Source: an uncultured Opitutia bacterium
Lineage (GTDB): Bacteria; Verrucomicrobiota; Verrucomicrobiia; Opitutales; Opitutaceae
Length of the DNA: 64,000 nt
Direction of reading: 5' to 3'
Assembly: GCA_903877135.1 (NCBI GenBank)
Contig: CAIRCN010000020.1
Span: 186,001-250,000 of the forward strand
Numbering within the stretch: the stretch's first letter is position 1; each line of letters starts with the position of its first letter. This document shows, piece by piece, positions 9,201 through 18,071 of this stretch. The notes under the pieces were generated by a model. It worked only from the letters and a program-made list of their open reading frames with translations. It searched no databases and was not told the DNA's origin. The position numbers and the translations under genes were made by a program.

Positions 9201-10100
9201 GGTTTGAAGTCCGGCGAACTGGTCGGGCAAAACGTGTTTATCGCCTTTCAGAATGAGCCCGAAGCGCTCGCGCCGATCCGGCGCGGGCTGGCGGGCGAGG
9301 AGTTGGAGGCAGAACTCCAGTCCGGCGGCAGAAACTGGCACAACCGTTACGTCCCGCGGCGCGACGTTACGGGCAATGTCTGCGGGCTCGTCGGCGTGTC
9401 GGTTGACATCACCGACCGCGTGGTGGCGCAGAAGCAGTTGGAGGCGTTGCTCGAACAACACCAGCGGGACGCACGCACCAAGGGCGAGTTGCTGCGCGAG
9501 GTGAATCACCGCGTCACCAACAATCTTTCCTCGATCCTCGGCCTGTTCGTCAGCGAGCACAAAGCCCTTGAGCCCGCGAGCCAGCCGGTGGTGAAACCGG
9601 TGCTGGACCGCCTGACGCAGCGGATCCGCGGCTTGTTCACCGCGCACCGCCTGCTGTCGGATTCCGCGTGGGCGCCCCTCCGGGTGGACAAGCTGGCCGA
9701 GAAAATCATCGGCGCCGCCCTCTCCGCCGTGCCCCACGGCAGCGCCACCCGGATCACGATCCCGCCCACCCAGGCGGTGGTCTCGCCCCGGCAGGCCGGC
9801 AATCTCGCCCTGATCCTGAATGAACTGACGACCAACAGCATCAACCACGGCCAGACGGCCGGAACGCCTCTGGCGCTCAGCCTCGAAACCGGCAGCGAGG
9901 ACGAATACCTCACCGTTTGCTACCGCGACAATGGGCCGGGTTTCCCCGCCGAAATCCTCGCCGGCACACGTGGCAACATCGGCCTGCAACTCATACGCCA
10001 ACTTGCCACGGAGAGCCTGCGCGGTCAGCTCACCCTCGCCAACGATTCCGGCGCGGTGGTGCGGTTGCGCATCAGGAAGGAAGAGCCGCTGCGCACCTGA
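6297..10100 (+). CDS. MASE1 / multi-PAS sensor histidine kinase (HisKA_2 type)
   Basis: A 1267-residue inner-membrane sensor kinase. Residues about 20-300 form a MASE1-like multi-helix membrane sensor (AVWPPSGVALAALLL, WWISDGLGIMVVTPLLV). Six PAS domains follow, starting near residues 316, 436, 560, 682, 808 and 932, each opened by an S-E-x-x-x-R-type linker. The phosphoacceptor region is the HisKA_2 form, REVNHRVTNN, with His at about 1071. The ATPase domain has an N-box (NELTTNSINHG, near 1175) and a G-box (DNGPGFP, near 1210). The ATG at 6297 starts just before the first membrane segment. The response regulator follows directly, so the two probably form one signalling pair. The signal is unknown; PAS domains may bind small ligands or flavin/heme. 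Confidence 0.9.
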   Translation: MNPPDASPLIPPGENSRGADVRRLALIALAYLLAFKLSLLFPDAQSVLAAVWPPSGVALAALLLSPRRQRGAILAVIFATGYAVNFLNGRSLGVSAMFAVADAVEPWACVWLITRLCRAKRVTFSWLREVLALALCAFVANGVTALAGTAAVMTVSHAHFNDLYLTWWISDGLGIMVVTPLLVTCAQPWRLFTGGSWPRLLETVVLALAWCVFAWFAFSRAGAGLPVAPEPYWICALLVWAALRFDTRTMAVMLTLLALIAIGFTVTGRSGFPLGGNSPSGHLHMVQLYLSVITLTGLVLAAVMTERSGAEEALRRSDQQFRNFMRHFPGLAFIKDADGRVLFANEGFATLLGLETPAMLGKTNRDLFPPGFAETIDADDRRVLAAGRDEEIEEVFSGRTWTTRKFAITEEGAPPLLGGITHDITARKEAEEALRESEARYRTLIENTLVGIGISAGNEVLYANQALLEIFGYSDEEFRRLTLLDSVTPDSRPVIEDRMRRIADGETLSPEFEFSIRRKDGAIRRLYGMTMSVVWRGRPCRQTIFVDITKRHEAEAELRHSEEKNRSILQTAIDGFWAVDSQGRILEVNESYCRMSGYTAQELTGMRIVDVECREASGDVIAHNQAIMAEGQQRFETQHRRKDGAILEIEVSVQYQPADGGRFVAFLRDITERKRLAATLRESEERYRLLVDSAPEPIVLHQAGRIIFANPAALKLFGATKPEQMLGKPMTDCVHPDFRQRVADRARRALEIGEPLRPLEEKLLLMDGTAIDAEVTGGRLILDGQPTMQVFVRDITQRKRAEAALQASERQFRRIIETMQDGYFRTDRSLRLVMVSPSGARIFGYASPEKMVGMDVGALYRDQPARDGAQSILRKHGKILDYVVEARRKDGTTFWVSLNATFITDDHGQTTGVEGFVRDITERKLAQEALRKSEAHLRSVIAAVPFIIWDLDRTGAILLSEGTALAQLGLKSGELVGQNVFIAFQNEPEALAPIRRGLAGEELEAELQSGGRNWHNRYVPRRDVTGNVCGLVGVSVDITDRVVAQKQLEALLEQHQRDARTKGELLREVNHRVTNNLSSILGLFVSEHKALEPASQPVVKPVLDRLTQRIRGLFTAHRLLSDSAWAPLRVDKLAEKIIGAALSAVPHGSATRITIPPTQAVVSPRQAGNLALILNELTTNSINHGQTAGTPLALSLETGSEDEYLTVCYRDNGPGFPAEILAGTRGNIGLQLIRQLATESLRGQLTLANDSGAVVRLRIRKEEPLRT

Positions 10101-10117
10101 AATGCAGCCCAACGCCA

Positions 10118-10747
10118 ATGCCCATTCCCATGCAAAACTATAATCCCCTGCGCATCGTTATCGCCGAAGACGAGTCGCTCGTCGGAGACCTGATTCAACA
10201 TGAACTGGAAACCATCGGCATGGAAGTCGTCGGCCGCGCTGCCGATGGCCGGCAGGCGGTCGACTTGGCGCGCACACTCCAGCCCGGCGTCGTGCTGATG
10301 GATATCGCCATGCCCGAAATGGACGGCATCGCCGCCACCACCGCCATTATGGCGGAATGCCCGATCCCGGTGGTCATTCTGTCGGCCCACAAAACGGCAG
10401 AAGACGTGGCCCGGGCCACCGCCGCCGGCGTGGGGGCGTTTCTCATCAAGCCGCCCCAAGCCAACGAACTCGAGCGGGCCATCACGGTCGCGATGGCCCG
10501 CCACGACGATCTGATGGAATTGCGCGCGAAGAACCATGCCCTGCAGACGGCGCTCGCCGAGGTGAAAACGCTGAAGGGGCTTCTGCCCATCTGCAGCGGC
10601 TGCAAAAAAATCCGGGACGACAATGGGTATTGGGATGAGGTGGAAATCTATGTGATGAAACACACCGACGCGAAGTTCACGCACGGTTACTGCCCGCCGT
10701 GCCTGGAAAAATATTTTCCCGGCTGCACCATTCCGGCCAAAGGTTGA
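10118..10747 (+). CDS. response regulator with C-terminal Cys4 tail
   Basis: A protein of about 209 residues with a receiver domain: acidic pocket AEDES at 16-20, phospho-acceptor Asp62 in LMDIAMPEMDG, and FLIKPP carrying the conserved Lys. A predicted coiled coil (ELRAKNHALQTALAEVKTLK) leads to a small tail with four cysteines (LPICSGCKKIRDD and HGYCPPCLEKYF) that could bind zinc. No DNA-binding domain is present. The REC region resembles AmiR/NasT-type regulators, but the ANTAR helices are replaced by the coiled coil and Cys4 tail. It starts 17 bases after the kinase stop and is its probable partner. An alternative start is the ATG at 10130. Confidence 0.85.
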   Translation: MPIPMQNYNPLRIVIAEDESLVGDLIQHELETIGMEVVGRAADGRQAVDLARTLQPGVVLMDIAMPEMDGIAATTAIMAECPIPVVILSAHKTAEDVARATAAGVGAFLIKPPQANELERAITVAMARHDDLMELRAKNHALQTALAEVKTLKGLLPICSGCKKIRDDNGYWDEVEIYVMKHTDAKFTHGYCPPCLEKYFPGCTIPAKG

Positions 10748-10810
10748 AGGCGCGGTGAACAGATCGGATTTTGCGCCCGGCCGGAGGCCATAACGCGGAG
10801 GGCCGGCCGC

Positions 10811-11308
10811 TCAGTGCACCCACTTGTCCTCGGCGTCGCGGATCAACTGCTGGAGAATAGGGAAGTGCAGTTCGCCGTAGTTGAGCGCGTAGCGGAGCTT
10901 GCCGTCCATGAAAATCCAAGTCGTCGGCAGCCACGACACCGGCTGGCCCAGAAACGTGGTCATTTTTTCGCCGCTTTTGCGGGACGGATTAGGATGGAGA
11001 AAAAGCCGAAAGTTTTCCTGCGAGCCGACACCGTTCTGCGCGAGCAACGCGCGGCCGTCTTCGTTGTGCCACGCGGTGATGAAGACGAATTTCGTCTCGG
11101 CGTTGGTGTCGATGAATGTGCTCCAGCCGCTTTTCGCAAGCTCGGCCTTGCAGTTAGAGCACCACGGAGCCCAGAAATGCAGCACGGTGACCTGTGGGCC
11201 AGCCACGAGCGCGGCGACCTCGTTCTCCAGCGCCCTCACCGCGTCGTCACCGGCGCGAAGATTCATGACGGCCGCGAGCAACGCCAGCAGCAGAATGAGT
11301 CGTTTCAT
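10811..11308 (-). CDS. thioredoxin-like exported protein
   Basis: A 165-residue protein with a signal peptide (MKRLILLLALLAAVMNLRA) and a thioredoxin fold. The active-site motif is FWAPWCSNCK with Cys50 and Cys53, and a probable cis-Pro lies in SWLPTTWIF. It is likely a periplasmic TlpA/DsbE-like thiol-disulfide oxidoreductase. The WCSNC motif differs from the classical WCGPC, so redox potential and partners cannot be assumed. It converges with the response regulator gene, and the 63 bases between them are very GC-rich. Confidence 0.8.
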   Translation of the reverse strand: MKRLILLLALLAAVMNLRAGDDAVRALENEVAALVAGPQVTVLHFWAPWCSNCKAELAKSGWSTFIDTNAETKFVFITAWHNEDGRALLAQNGVGSQENFRLFLHPNPSRKSGEKMTTFLGQPVSWLPTTWIFMDGKLRYALNYGELHFPILQQLIRDAEDKWVH

Positions 11309-11321
11309 GCAGCGACGTTAA

Positions 11322-11383
11322 GTGGTCCGGCGCGCGGCGCAATCCTGCGCCGGAGAAAAATTCCCGCTCAACCGCCGGACCAC
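11322..11383. repeat. inverted repeat at the end of the AEC transporter gene
   Basis: The 11-base arm GTGGTCCGGCG (11322-11332) is repeated inverted at 11373-11383, overlapping the last codons of the transporter gene. Between them lies a 7-base hairpin (CGGCGCA, 11335-11341 with 11346-11352). It may act as a transcript-end or attenuation structure for the minus-strand transcript. There is no T-run, so it is not a canonical terminator. Confidence 0.35.
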
Positions 11384-12318
11384 GCTAGCCCGGCGTGCAG
11401 CCACCACGGGAGCAGGAATACGCTCGCCACCACTGTCGCCAGCACGACGCGCACCGCAGTGAGCTGGTGACCGCCGTAAAATTTCACCAGCACGAGCGGA
11501 AAAAACGCCGTCGGCATGCCCGCTTGCGCCACGAGCACGTGCCGCAGGTCCGCCGAAAATGGACCATAGCGCGCCAGCAGCAAAAACGCCACCGGCAGCA
11601 AGCCCAGTCGCAGCGCCACCGCCGACAACGACGTGCGCGCCTCGAACAGCTCGCGCGGCCCGTCGAACAGGTGCTCTGCCATCGTCGCGCCGCTCAGCAC
11701 CAGCCCGAGCGGAATCGCACAAACTGAGAGCGCCCGCACAGCCGTCACAACCACGCCGGGCAAGTGCGCGCCGAGGCCCGAGAGGTTGAGCGCCACCGCG
11801 ACCACGAGCGCCACCATCGGCGGGCTGACGAGTTTCCGCCAGCCCTCGCGCCACGACTGTCCCGCCAACACGAGCACGCCGACGGTCCAGATCGCGGCCT
11901 CCGCGCCGACGTTGTGGACGAAGAGCACGCCGAGGCTTTCCGCGCCAAACAGCGCCGTCATCAGCGGCACGGTGATGTAGCTGTAATTGTAGATACCGAC
12001 CACAAACGCGAAGGTGCGCAGCCCTGTGCCCACCGTGAAGCCCAGCCACCGCGCCGCGTAGTAACACACGCCGATCCCGAGCGCCATCGTGGCAAACCCC
12101 ACCAGCGGTGCCCACGCGAGATTGGCCGGCACAAGCAGCGCGTCGTTGGCGGGCACATGGTCAAAGATGAGACACGGGTAGAGGACGTTGACGACGAGCT
12201 TCAATAAACTCTCGTCAGCCTCGGCAGTGAGCCAGCGCACGCGCCGCAGCACGACGCCGAGCGCCATGAGCGCGAAAACCGGAATAATCAGCAGCAAAAT
12301 CTGCCAGTAAGAAGTCAT
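11368..12318 (-). CDS. AEC (auxin efflux carrier) family transporter
   Basis: A 316-residue integral membrane protein with about ten hydrophobic segments in the two-halves arrangement of the AEC/Mem_trans family. It starts with ILLLIIPVFALMALGVVLRR, includes LVVNVLYPCLIFDHV typical of the first helical hairpin, and has the repeat-like FPLVLVKFYGG near the C-terminus. Family members export or exchange organic anions such as malate or auxin-like acids. The substrate here is unknown. The gene ends 59 bases before the thioredoxin-like start, and only 7 bases separate it from the methyltransferase gene upstream, so co-transcription is likely. Confidence 0.85.
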   Translation of the reverse strand: MTSYWQILLLIIPVFALMALGVVLRRVRWLTAEADESLLKLVVNVLYPCLIFDHVPANDALLVPANLAWAPLVGFATMALGIGVCYYAARWLGFTVGTGLRTFAFVVGIYNYSYITVPLMTALFGAESLGVLFVHNVGAEAAIWTVGVLVLAGQSWREGWRKLVSPPMVALVVAVALNLSGLGAHLPGVVVTAVRALSVCAIPLGLVLSGATMAEHLFDGPRELFEARTSLSAVALRLGLLPVAFLLLARYGPFSADLRHVLVAQAGMPTAFFPLVLVKFYGGHQLTAVRVVLATVVASVFLLPWWLHAGLAWSGG

Positions 12319-12325
12319 GGTTCAC

Positions 12326-13186
12326 TCACGCGCTGTAATATTGGCTGGGGCTTGGCGCAGGCGGCGCCGATTTCTCGGCCACGAGCAAGAGGTGGCTGAC
12401 AAAGCCATCCGCGTCTGCCGCCAGCAGCTGCAGAAAAGCCAGCAGGCCCTCCCGTTCTCCCGGCGACATGTCGGCCGGGTCCCTTGTCTCCAGCCACTGC
12501 CGCAGCCAGTCCTCCCAAAAAATCCGGCTCTGCGGGTGGCAGACAGATTTCAAAACAAGCACGATGCCAATTTTCTCAAAATGCCGCCGCCACCACGCCG
12601 GCGAATGCACCGCGAGGCAGTCGGGAAACTCCACGAGCAACTCCGGCCGCGGATTCGACGGCAGTTCGTCGCGGTAACACGGGCTGCCCACGCAAATCTT
12701 CGCGCCCATCTTGACGAATTTCAGCAGGTAGGGCAGATAGAGATCGTCGGTGCCAAAGTAAAAATACGAATTTAGGCAAAACACCGCGTCGAAAAACTCC
12801 ATCGCAAACGGCAGCGCATGCGCCTCCGCTTTGACCGGCACGACGAGACCGCCTACGCCCGCATCCTGCGCGCGCTGGGCGAGCTTGCCCTCGTCCATTT
12901 CGTTTTTGTCCACAGCCCACACCTGCACGCCATAGCGCTTCGCCAAAAACACTGCCGTCGTGCCGCCGCCGCAGGCCAGATCAAGCACACGCATCCCCGG
13001 TTTCAAGCCAAGTTCGTCCGCCATATCGGCCACGAAAAACAGCCCGCCCTGCCCGTGGATGTCGCGGTAGATTTCCGCGCGGCTGAGATTTTTTAACACT
13101 GGTCGGCTCTCCGGACCGAGCGTTTGCAGCGATGCGATCAGCGCCGCCCGGTCCACCCGCGGCCATTGTTTTAGGAAGGATTCCAT
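12326..13186 (-). CDS. class I SAM-dependent methyltransferase
   Basis: A 286-residue protein with a Rossmann methyltransferase core. Motif I is VLDLACGGGTT near residues 67-77, followed by VWAVDKNEMD (motif II acidic loop) and FFDAVFCLNSYFYFG (post-motif). The N-terminal GGLFFVADMADEL segment resembles small-molecule methyltransferases rather than nucleic-acid enzymes. I chose the ATG at 13186; a TTG 15 bases upstream also exists. The substrate is not recognisable. It is probably co-transcribed with the AEC transporter downstream. Confidence 0.75.
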   Translation of the reverse strand: MESFLKQWPRVDRAALIASLQTLGPESRPVLKNLSRAEIYRDIHGQGGLFFVADMADELGLKPGMRVLDLACGGGTTAVFLAKRYGVQVWAVDKNEMDEGKLAQRAQDAGVGGLVVPVKAEAHALPFAMEFFDAVFCLNSYFYFGTDDLYLPYLLKFVKMGAKICVGSPCYRDELPSNPRPELLVEFPDCLAVHSPAWWRRHFEKIGIVLVLKSVCHPQSRIFWEDWLRQWLETRDPADMSPGEREGLLAFLQLLAADADGFVSHLLLVAEKSAPPAPSPSQYYSA

Positions 13187-13229
13187 CGGGCGCCGAGCCA
13201 AAGCCGTTCACCCAGCGGTGCAACGTGAA

Positions 13230-14480
13230 TCAATTTTCTCCGCCGCCCATCGCCTGCCCTGCCAGCCAGCCGGTCGTCCACGCCGCCTGAAAGTTAAAGC
13301 CGCCCGTCACGCCGTCGATGTCGAGCACCTCGCCCGCGAAGTGCAGCCCCGGGCAGACGCGGCTCTCCATAGTGCGGAAATCCACCTCAGCCAGGCTCAC
13401 GCCGCCGCAGGTCACAAACTCCTCCTTGAAGAGGCTCTTGCCCACCACCTGAAATTCGGCGGCGGTGAGCTGCAACACGAGCGTGCCGAGGGCGGCGTTG
13501 CCGATTTGCGCCCATGGCGTCGCGGGGGCGATCCCCGCCGAAGCCACCAACCGCTCCCACAGCCGCTGCGGCATCGGCAGCGGACTCCAGGTGGCGATCT
13601 GCTTGCGCGGGTTTTTCGCCCGCACCTCGGACAGTTCGCGCGGTAGCGAATCGCGCGTGTGCGGTTCAGCGAAATTGACCACGAGCGGAAACTCGTAGTG
13701 GGCGGCCGCCATCTCCCGCGCGCCCCACGCCGAGAGTTTCAGGACCACCGGCCCGCTCAGCCCCCAGTGCGTGATCAGTAGCGGGCCGGTCTCGCGCAAC
13801 TTGGTGCCGCGCACGCCGGCCGCGGCATTTTCCAGCGACACCCCCGAGAGACCCTCCAGCCGCTTGTCGTCGATGTGGAACGTGAACAGCGACGGCACCG
13901 GCGACACGATAGTGTGACCGAGCGCCTGCGCGATTGTCAGACCCACCGAAGATTTGTTGCCGCCCGTGGCAAGGAGCAGCCGGTCGCAGCGCAGCGTCGT
14001 GTCGTTCGTGAGCGTCAGCCAGAAATCGGGCGCGCCACCCTCGCGATTGAGCCACTCGACCTTGCGCACGCCCACGCTGGTCACGAGTTTTACGCCGGCC
14101 TGTTCCGCCGCCTGCAGCAGGCAGTCCGCGATGGTCGCCGAATCATCGGTGACCGGAAACATGCGGCCATCCTCCTCAGTCTTCAGCTCTACGCCGCGCG
14201 CGACAAACCACTCAACGGTGTCGCGCGGCTGCCAGCGATGAAACGCGCCCAGCAGTTCCCGCCCGCCCCGCGGGTAGCGCTTCACCAACTCGCGCGGCTC
14301 GAAGCAGGCGTGGGTGGCGTTACAGCGCCCGCCGCCGGACACGCGCACCTTGGCCAGCGGGTTCGCGGTCACCTCGAGCAGCGTCACCGTGCCGGCAGCG
14401 CCGAGTTTTTCCGCACAGGCGATCGCGGCGAAAAATCCCGCCGCGCCCCCACCCACGATCACCATGCGTCTTGCACTCAT
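13230..14480 (-). CDS. HI0933/BaiN-like NAD(P)/FAD-dependent oxidoreductase
   Basis: A 416-residue flavoprotein of the HI0933 (YhiN/BaiN) family. The N-terminal dinucleotide-binding motif VIVGGGAAGFFAA is at residues 7-19. The family signature VRVSGGGRCNAT lies about 40 residues further, the central LLLATGG binds FAD, and the C-terminal DIDGVTGGFNFQAAW motif closes the FAD site. Members reduce unsaturated compounds or have unknown roles. I took the ATG at 14480 just before the nucleotide-binding motif; an upstream extension to 14573 would cross the terminator at 14519-14553. The length is typical of the family. Confidence 0.85.
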   Translation of the reverse strand: MSARRMVIVGGGAAGFFAAIACAEKLGAAGTVTLLEVTANPLAKVRVSGGGRCNATHACFEPRELVKRYPRGGRELLGAFHRWQPRDTVEWFVARGVELKTEEDGRMFPVTDDSATIADCLLQAAEQAGVKLVTSVGVRKVEWLNREGGAPDFWLTLTNDTTLRCDRLLLATGGNKSSVGLTIAQALGHTIVSPVPSLFTFHIDDKRLEGLSGVSLENAAAGVRGTKLRETGPLLITHWGLSGPVVLKLSAWGAREMAAAHYEFPLVVNFAEPHTRDSLPRELSEVRAKNPRKQIATWSPLPMPQRLWERLVASAGIAPATPWAQIGNAALGTLVLQLTAAEFQVVGKSLFKEEFVTCGGVSLAEVDFRTMESRVCPGLHFAGEVLDIDGVTGGFNFQAAWTTGWLAGQAMGGGEN

Positions 14481-14518
14481 GCCGTAGCGTGCGAACGACA
14501 ACCCAGCGCGTCGAAGCC

Positions 14519-14553
14519 AAAAAAAAGGCCGTCGTGGCCCCCGCCACGACGGC
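14519..14553 (-). terminator. rho-independent terminator for the Spy-like gene
   Basis: On the minus strand a perfect 11-base stem (GCCGTCGTGGC) with a 4-base G loop is followed after one base by eight T residues. It lies 24 bases after the stop of the Spy-like gene and separates it from the flavoprotein gene. Confidence 0.85.
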
Positions 14554-14576
14554 ACAACCAACCCTACACACAAATT

Positions 14577-15017
14577 TTATGAGTCTTTCGGCTTCATACC
14601 TTCAGGCCGGCCCGGACCTTCTGCCGGCAGCTTGTCAAAGATGGCCTGTTGCTCCGGCGTCAGAACGGCGCGAACCTGGTCGTGATTCGCCTTCATCATG
14701 GCCTCGCGCTTGGCGCGGCGTTCCTCGCGGCTGAGGTCCTTGTTCGCCGGATCATCTCGCATCGCCTTGCCCTGCTCGGCGGACTGCTTCCAGATCGCTT
14801 TGATCTTGGTTTGCTGATCAGCGGTGAGGTTCAGCTTTTCGGTAAGAAATTCCATGCGGTGCTTCATCATGGCGCGCATGTTGGGGCGCGGGTGGGCATC
14901 CATATCGGGAGCCGGTGGTGCGGCAGGAGCCGGAGCGGGATCGGCGGCAAACGCAAAGGGTGCAAGCGTCACGACCGCGAGAGCAACGAGGGTAGAGAAT
15001 TTAAATGAGTTTTTCAT
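14577..15017 (-). CDS. Spy/CpxP-like periplasmic protein
   Basis: A 146-residue exported protein with a signal peptide (MKNSFKFSTLVALAVVTLAP) and a Pro/Ala-rich linker. A helical part carries two LTxxQQ-type motifs (LNLTADQQTKIKAIW and VLTPEQQAIFDKL), the hallmark of the Spy/CpxP family of periplasmic chaperones and stress sensors. Met-rich stretches (NMRAMMKHRMEF) could bind metal. The ATG at 15017 begins the signal peptide. It is monocistronic with its own strong terminator. In the Cpx and Bae systems such proteins are induced by envelope stress, but no such regulator lies beside it here. Confidence 0.75.
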   Translation of the reverse strand: MKNSFKFSTLVALAVVTLAPFAFAADPAPAPAAPPAPDMDAHPRPNMRAMMKHRMEFLTEKLNLTADQQTKIKAIWKQSAEQGKAMRDDPANKDLSREERRAKREAMMKANHDQVRAVLTPEQQAIFDKLPAEGPGRPEGMKPKDS

Positions 15018-15110
15018 GATAAGTGAGAGCCAAGACGCATCGCGCCGATTGCGGTTACACAATTTTTGCAGAGCTTGCCGGTCGCCCCATTCCCTACCAG
15101 CGTCTCGCCC

Positions 15111-15842
<732 letters not shown>

Positions 15843-15844
15843 CC

Positions 15845-17602
15845 ATGGTCCGCGCGCTCCTCTACCTGCGGTTCACTTCGCTCGGCAACCTGCTCCGCTC
15901 GCGCGTGCTGCGGCTGCGGCAGCCGAAATACCTCGTCGGCGCGGTCGTGGGCGCAGGATATTTCTACCTAATTTTTTTCCGGCGCGTAACCGTCGGCCCG
16001 CCGTTGAGCGCCACGGAGGCAGCCGGTTTTCCCTCCGAATTAATGCCAACGGTCGCCGCGCTCGGTGCCCTGGTGTTGCTCGTCATCGCTGCGTTGAGCT
16101 GGCTCGTGCCCTCACAACGCGCCGGGCTCACGTTCAGCGAGGCGGAGATCGCATTCCTGTTTCCAGCGCCGGTCACACGGCGAAAACTCATCCATTACAA
16201 ACTCCTCGGCTCGCAGTTCGCGGTCCTGTTTACGTCCCTCCTCTTCACCTTTTTCTCGCGGCGCTGGAGTTTCCTCGGCGGCAATGCCGCGACGCACGCC
16301 GTCGGCTGGTGGTTTGTCCTCGCCACCCTCAACCTGCACTTCATCGGCTCTTCGTTCGTCATCACCCGGCTACTCGTCCGCGGCATCACGCCCTGGCGGC
16401 GCCGGCTGGCGGTGCTAGGCGGCCTCGCCCTCGTCGTGGCCGGCACGCTCCTCTGGATCTGGCACGGCCTGCGGGCGCCGCAAGCCGCCGACCTAGCGGA
16501 CTTCACCACGATGGTGGCTTATCTGGGCACGCTCCTTTCCCACGGTCCACTGGCGTGGTTGCTGTTGCCGGGCAAGGCCGTGCTCGGGCCTTTCCTCGCG
16601 CCCGATGGGCGCGCCTTTCTGGTCGCGCTCGGACCGGCGGCGTTGGTCTTCGCCGCCCACTATTGGTGGATTCTCAAGGCCGAGGTGTCGTTCGAGGACG
16701 CGTCGATCATGAAAGCGGAGAAACGCGCCGCCCGCGTCGCCGCTGTCCGCGAGGGCAACTGGCGCCCAACCCGTGGAACCGACAGCGCCCGGCCGGGGCC
16801 CTTCCGGCTGGCCGAGACCGGCCGTCCCGAACTCGCCTTCCTGTGGAAGAACCTGCTCTCGACCCATCCAATTTTCCGGCCCCGGGTTCTGGCGATCGTC
16901 GCCGGCGGCCTTGTTGCGCTCTGCCTGTGGTTGGGTTCGCGTCCGGATTATCACGCCGGCCTCACGATCATCGCTACCGTCGTCCTCATGGCCGGCGGCT
17001 ACATCCTGTTCCTCGGACCGCAACTCGCCCGCCAGGATCTGCGCAGCGACCTGCTAAATGCCGACATTCTCAAAATTTACCCCCTGCGCGGCTGGCAGAT
17101 CGTGCTTGGTGAGATGCTCACGCCCGTCGCGATCCTCAGCGGACTGCTGTGGCTAGCGTTGCTGGCGGCCATCTTGGCCTTCCAACCGGCGGACCTAGAC
17201 TGGCTCACGCTCCCTGCCCGCACGGTGACGGCGGTGTGCCTCGGTTTAGTCATTCCGTTCGTCTGCACGCTGCAACTGCTTGTGCCCAACGCCGCCGCCC
17301 TTCTTTTTCCCGCCTGGATGCAGTCGATGCGTAACCGCACCGAGCGCGGCATCGAGGTGATGGGGCAGCGGCTCATCTTCGTCGCCGGGCAGTTTCTCGT
17401 CGTGGTAGTGGCGTTGCTCCCGGCGGCGCTAGTGGCCGCTGTCCTCATTTTCGCCTCACAGTGGCTCATCGGTCCCGCCGCTGCGGTGGCGCTCGCCACC
17501 CTGCCGGTGCTGGCCATTCTGGCCGGCGAGATTTGGTTCGGCGTCCATTGGCTGGGCGCGCGCTTCGAGCGTTTCGACCTCTCCTCCGAACTGCGCCCGT
17601 GA
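15845..17602 (+). CDS. ABC exporter permease subunit
   Basis: A 585-residue membrane protein with about ten to twelve hydrophobic helices. It contains the block LTFSEAEIAFLFPAPVTRRK, characteristic of the putative ABC exporter family found beside this ATPase type. A GGAG lies 8 bases before the ATG at 15845; a GTG at 15839 overlapping the ATPase stop is an alternative. The stop overlaps the GTG start of the following zincin (GTGA, 17599-17602), so all three genes are likely co-translated. The cargo is unknown. Confidence 0.85.
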   Translation: MVRALLYLRFTSLGNLLRSRVLRLRQPKYLVGAVVGAGYFYLIFFRRVTVGPPLSATEAAGFPSELMPTVAALGALVLLVIAALSWLVPSQRAGLTFSEAEIAFLFPAPVTRRKLIHYKLLGSQFAVLFTSLLFTFFSRRWSFLGGNAATHAVGWWFVLATLNLHFIGSSFVITRLLVRGITPWRRRLAVLGGLALVVAGTLLWIWHGLRAPQAADLADFTTMVAYLGTLLSHGPLAWLLLPGKAVLGPFLAPDGRAFLVALGPAALVFAAHYWWILKAEVSFEDASIMKAEKRAARVAAVREGNWRPTRGTDSARPGPFRLAETGRPELAFLWKNLLSTHPIFRPRVLAIVAGGLVALCLWLGSRPDYHAGLTIIATVVLMAGGYILFLGPQLARQDLRSDLLNADILKIYPLRGWQIVLGEMLTPVAILSGLLWLALLAAILAFQPADLDWLTLPARTVTAVCLGLVIPFVCTLQLLVPNAAALLFPAWMQSMRNRTERGIEVMGQRLIFVAGQFLVVVVALLPAALVAAVLIFASQWLIGPAAAVALATLPVLAILAGEIWFGVHWLGARFERFDLSSELRP

Positions 17603-17970
17603 AATTCACCCGTCTCACCAAACTCGCCGCCGACGCCGTCGGATCCGCGCAACGCCGGCTCCCGCCCGACATCCGCGCCCTTGCCCGCACCGTGCCGGTG
17701 CACTACCTCGCCGGCCCGGACACCGATGTTCTGGCCGAGGGGTTAGAACCCGATATCCTCGGCCTTTTCACCGGCAACCCCCACGGCACGGAAATCTCCC
17801 AATCCGATCCCGCGCCGCCGCAAATCCTCCTCTACCTGGAGAGCCTCTGGGACTTCGCCGAAGGGGACGTAGAGGCGTTCCGTGAGGAGACGCGCCTCAC
17901 TTACCTGCACGAACTCGGCCACTATCTCGGCTGGGACGAGGATGAGTTGGCCGCGCGCGGGCTTGACTGA
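17599..17970 (+). CDS. zincin-like metallopeptidase family protein
   Basis: A small 123-residue protein of the PF06262-type metallopeptidase-like family. The zinc motif HELGHYLGWDEDEL is at residues 104-117, where the two His and a downstream acidic residue would bind zinc. I chose the GTG start at 17599 because it gives the normal family length and overlaps the permease stop by four bases. There is no signal peptide, so it is cytoplasmic. It is coupled to the ABC exporter and might process cargo or assist assembly, but that is inference. Confidence 0.85.
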   Translation: MKFTRLTKLAADAVGSAQRRLPPDIRALARTVPVHYLAGPDTDVLAEGLEPDILGLFTGNPHGTEISQSDPAPPQILLYLESLWDFAEGDVEAFREETRLTYLHELGHYLGWDEDELAARGLD

Positions 17971-18071
17971 TTGTCAGGCTGTTTTCGTCGCCAGGAACCA
18001 GTCGCACTCCGCGCTTTCCAAGTGCCTGTTGCCGTGCATAGTCTCGAACTTCTCAACTTTTCCGCCCAGCC

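Noticed and set aside
7659-10118. Long open frame (819 codons) antisense to the histidine kinase
   Set aside because: It is an antisense shadow of the kinase in high-GC DNA. The plus-strand frame has clear MASE1, PAS and kinase motifs and the antisense has no recognisable domain.
10748-10810. Bidirectional terminator between the response regulator and the thioredoxin-like gene
   Set aside because: The region has GC-rich dyads (GGCCGGCC-type) but no consistent stem with a T-run on either strand.
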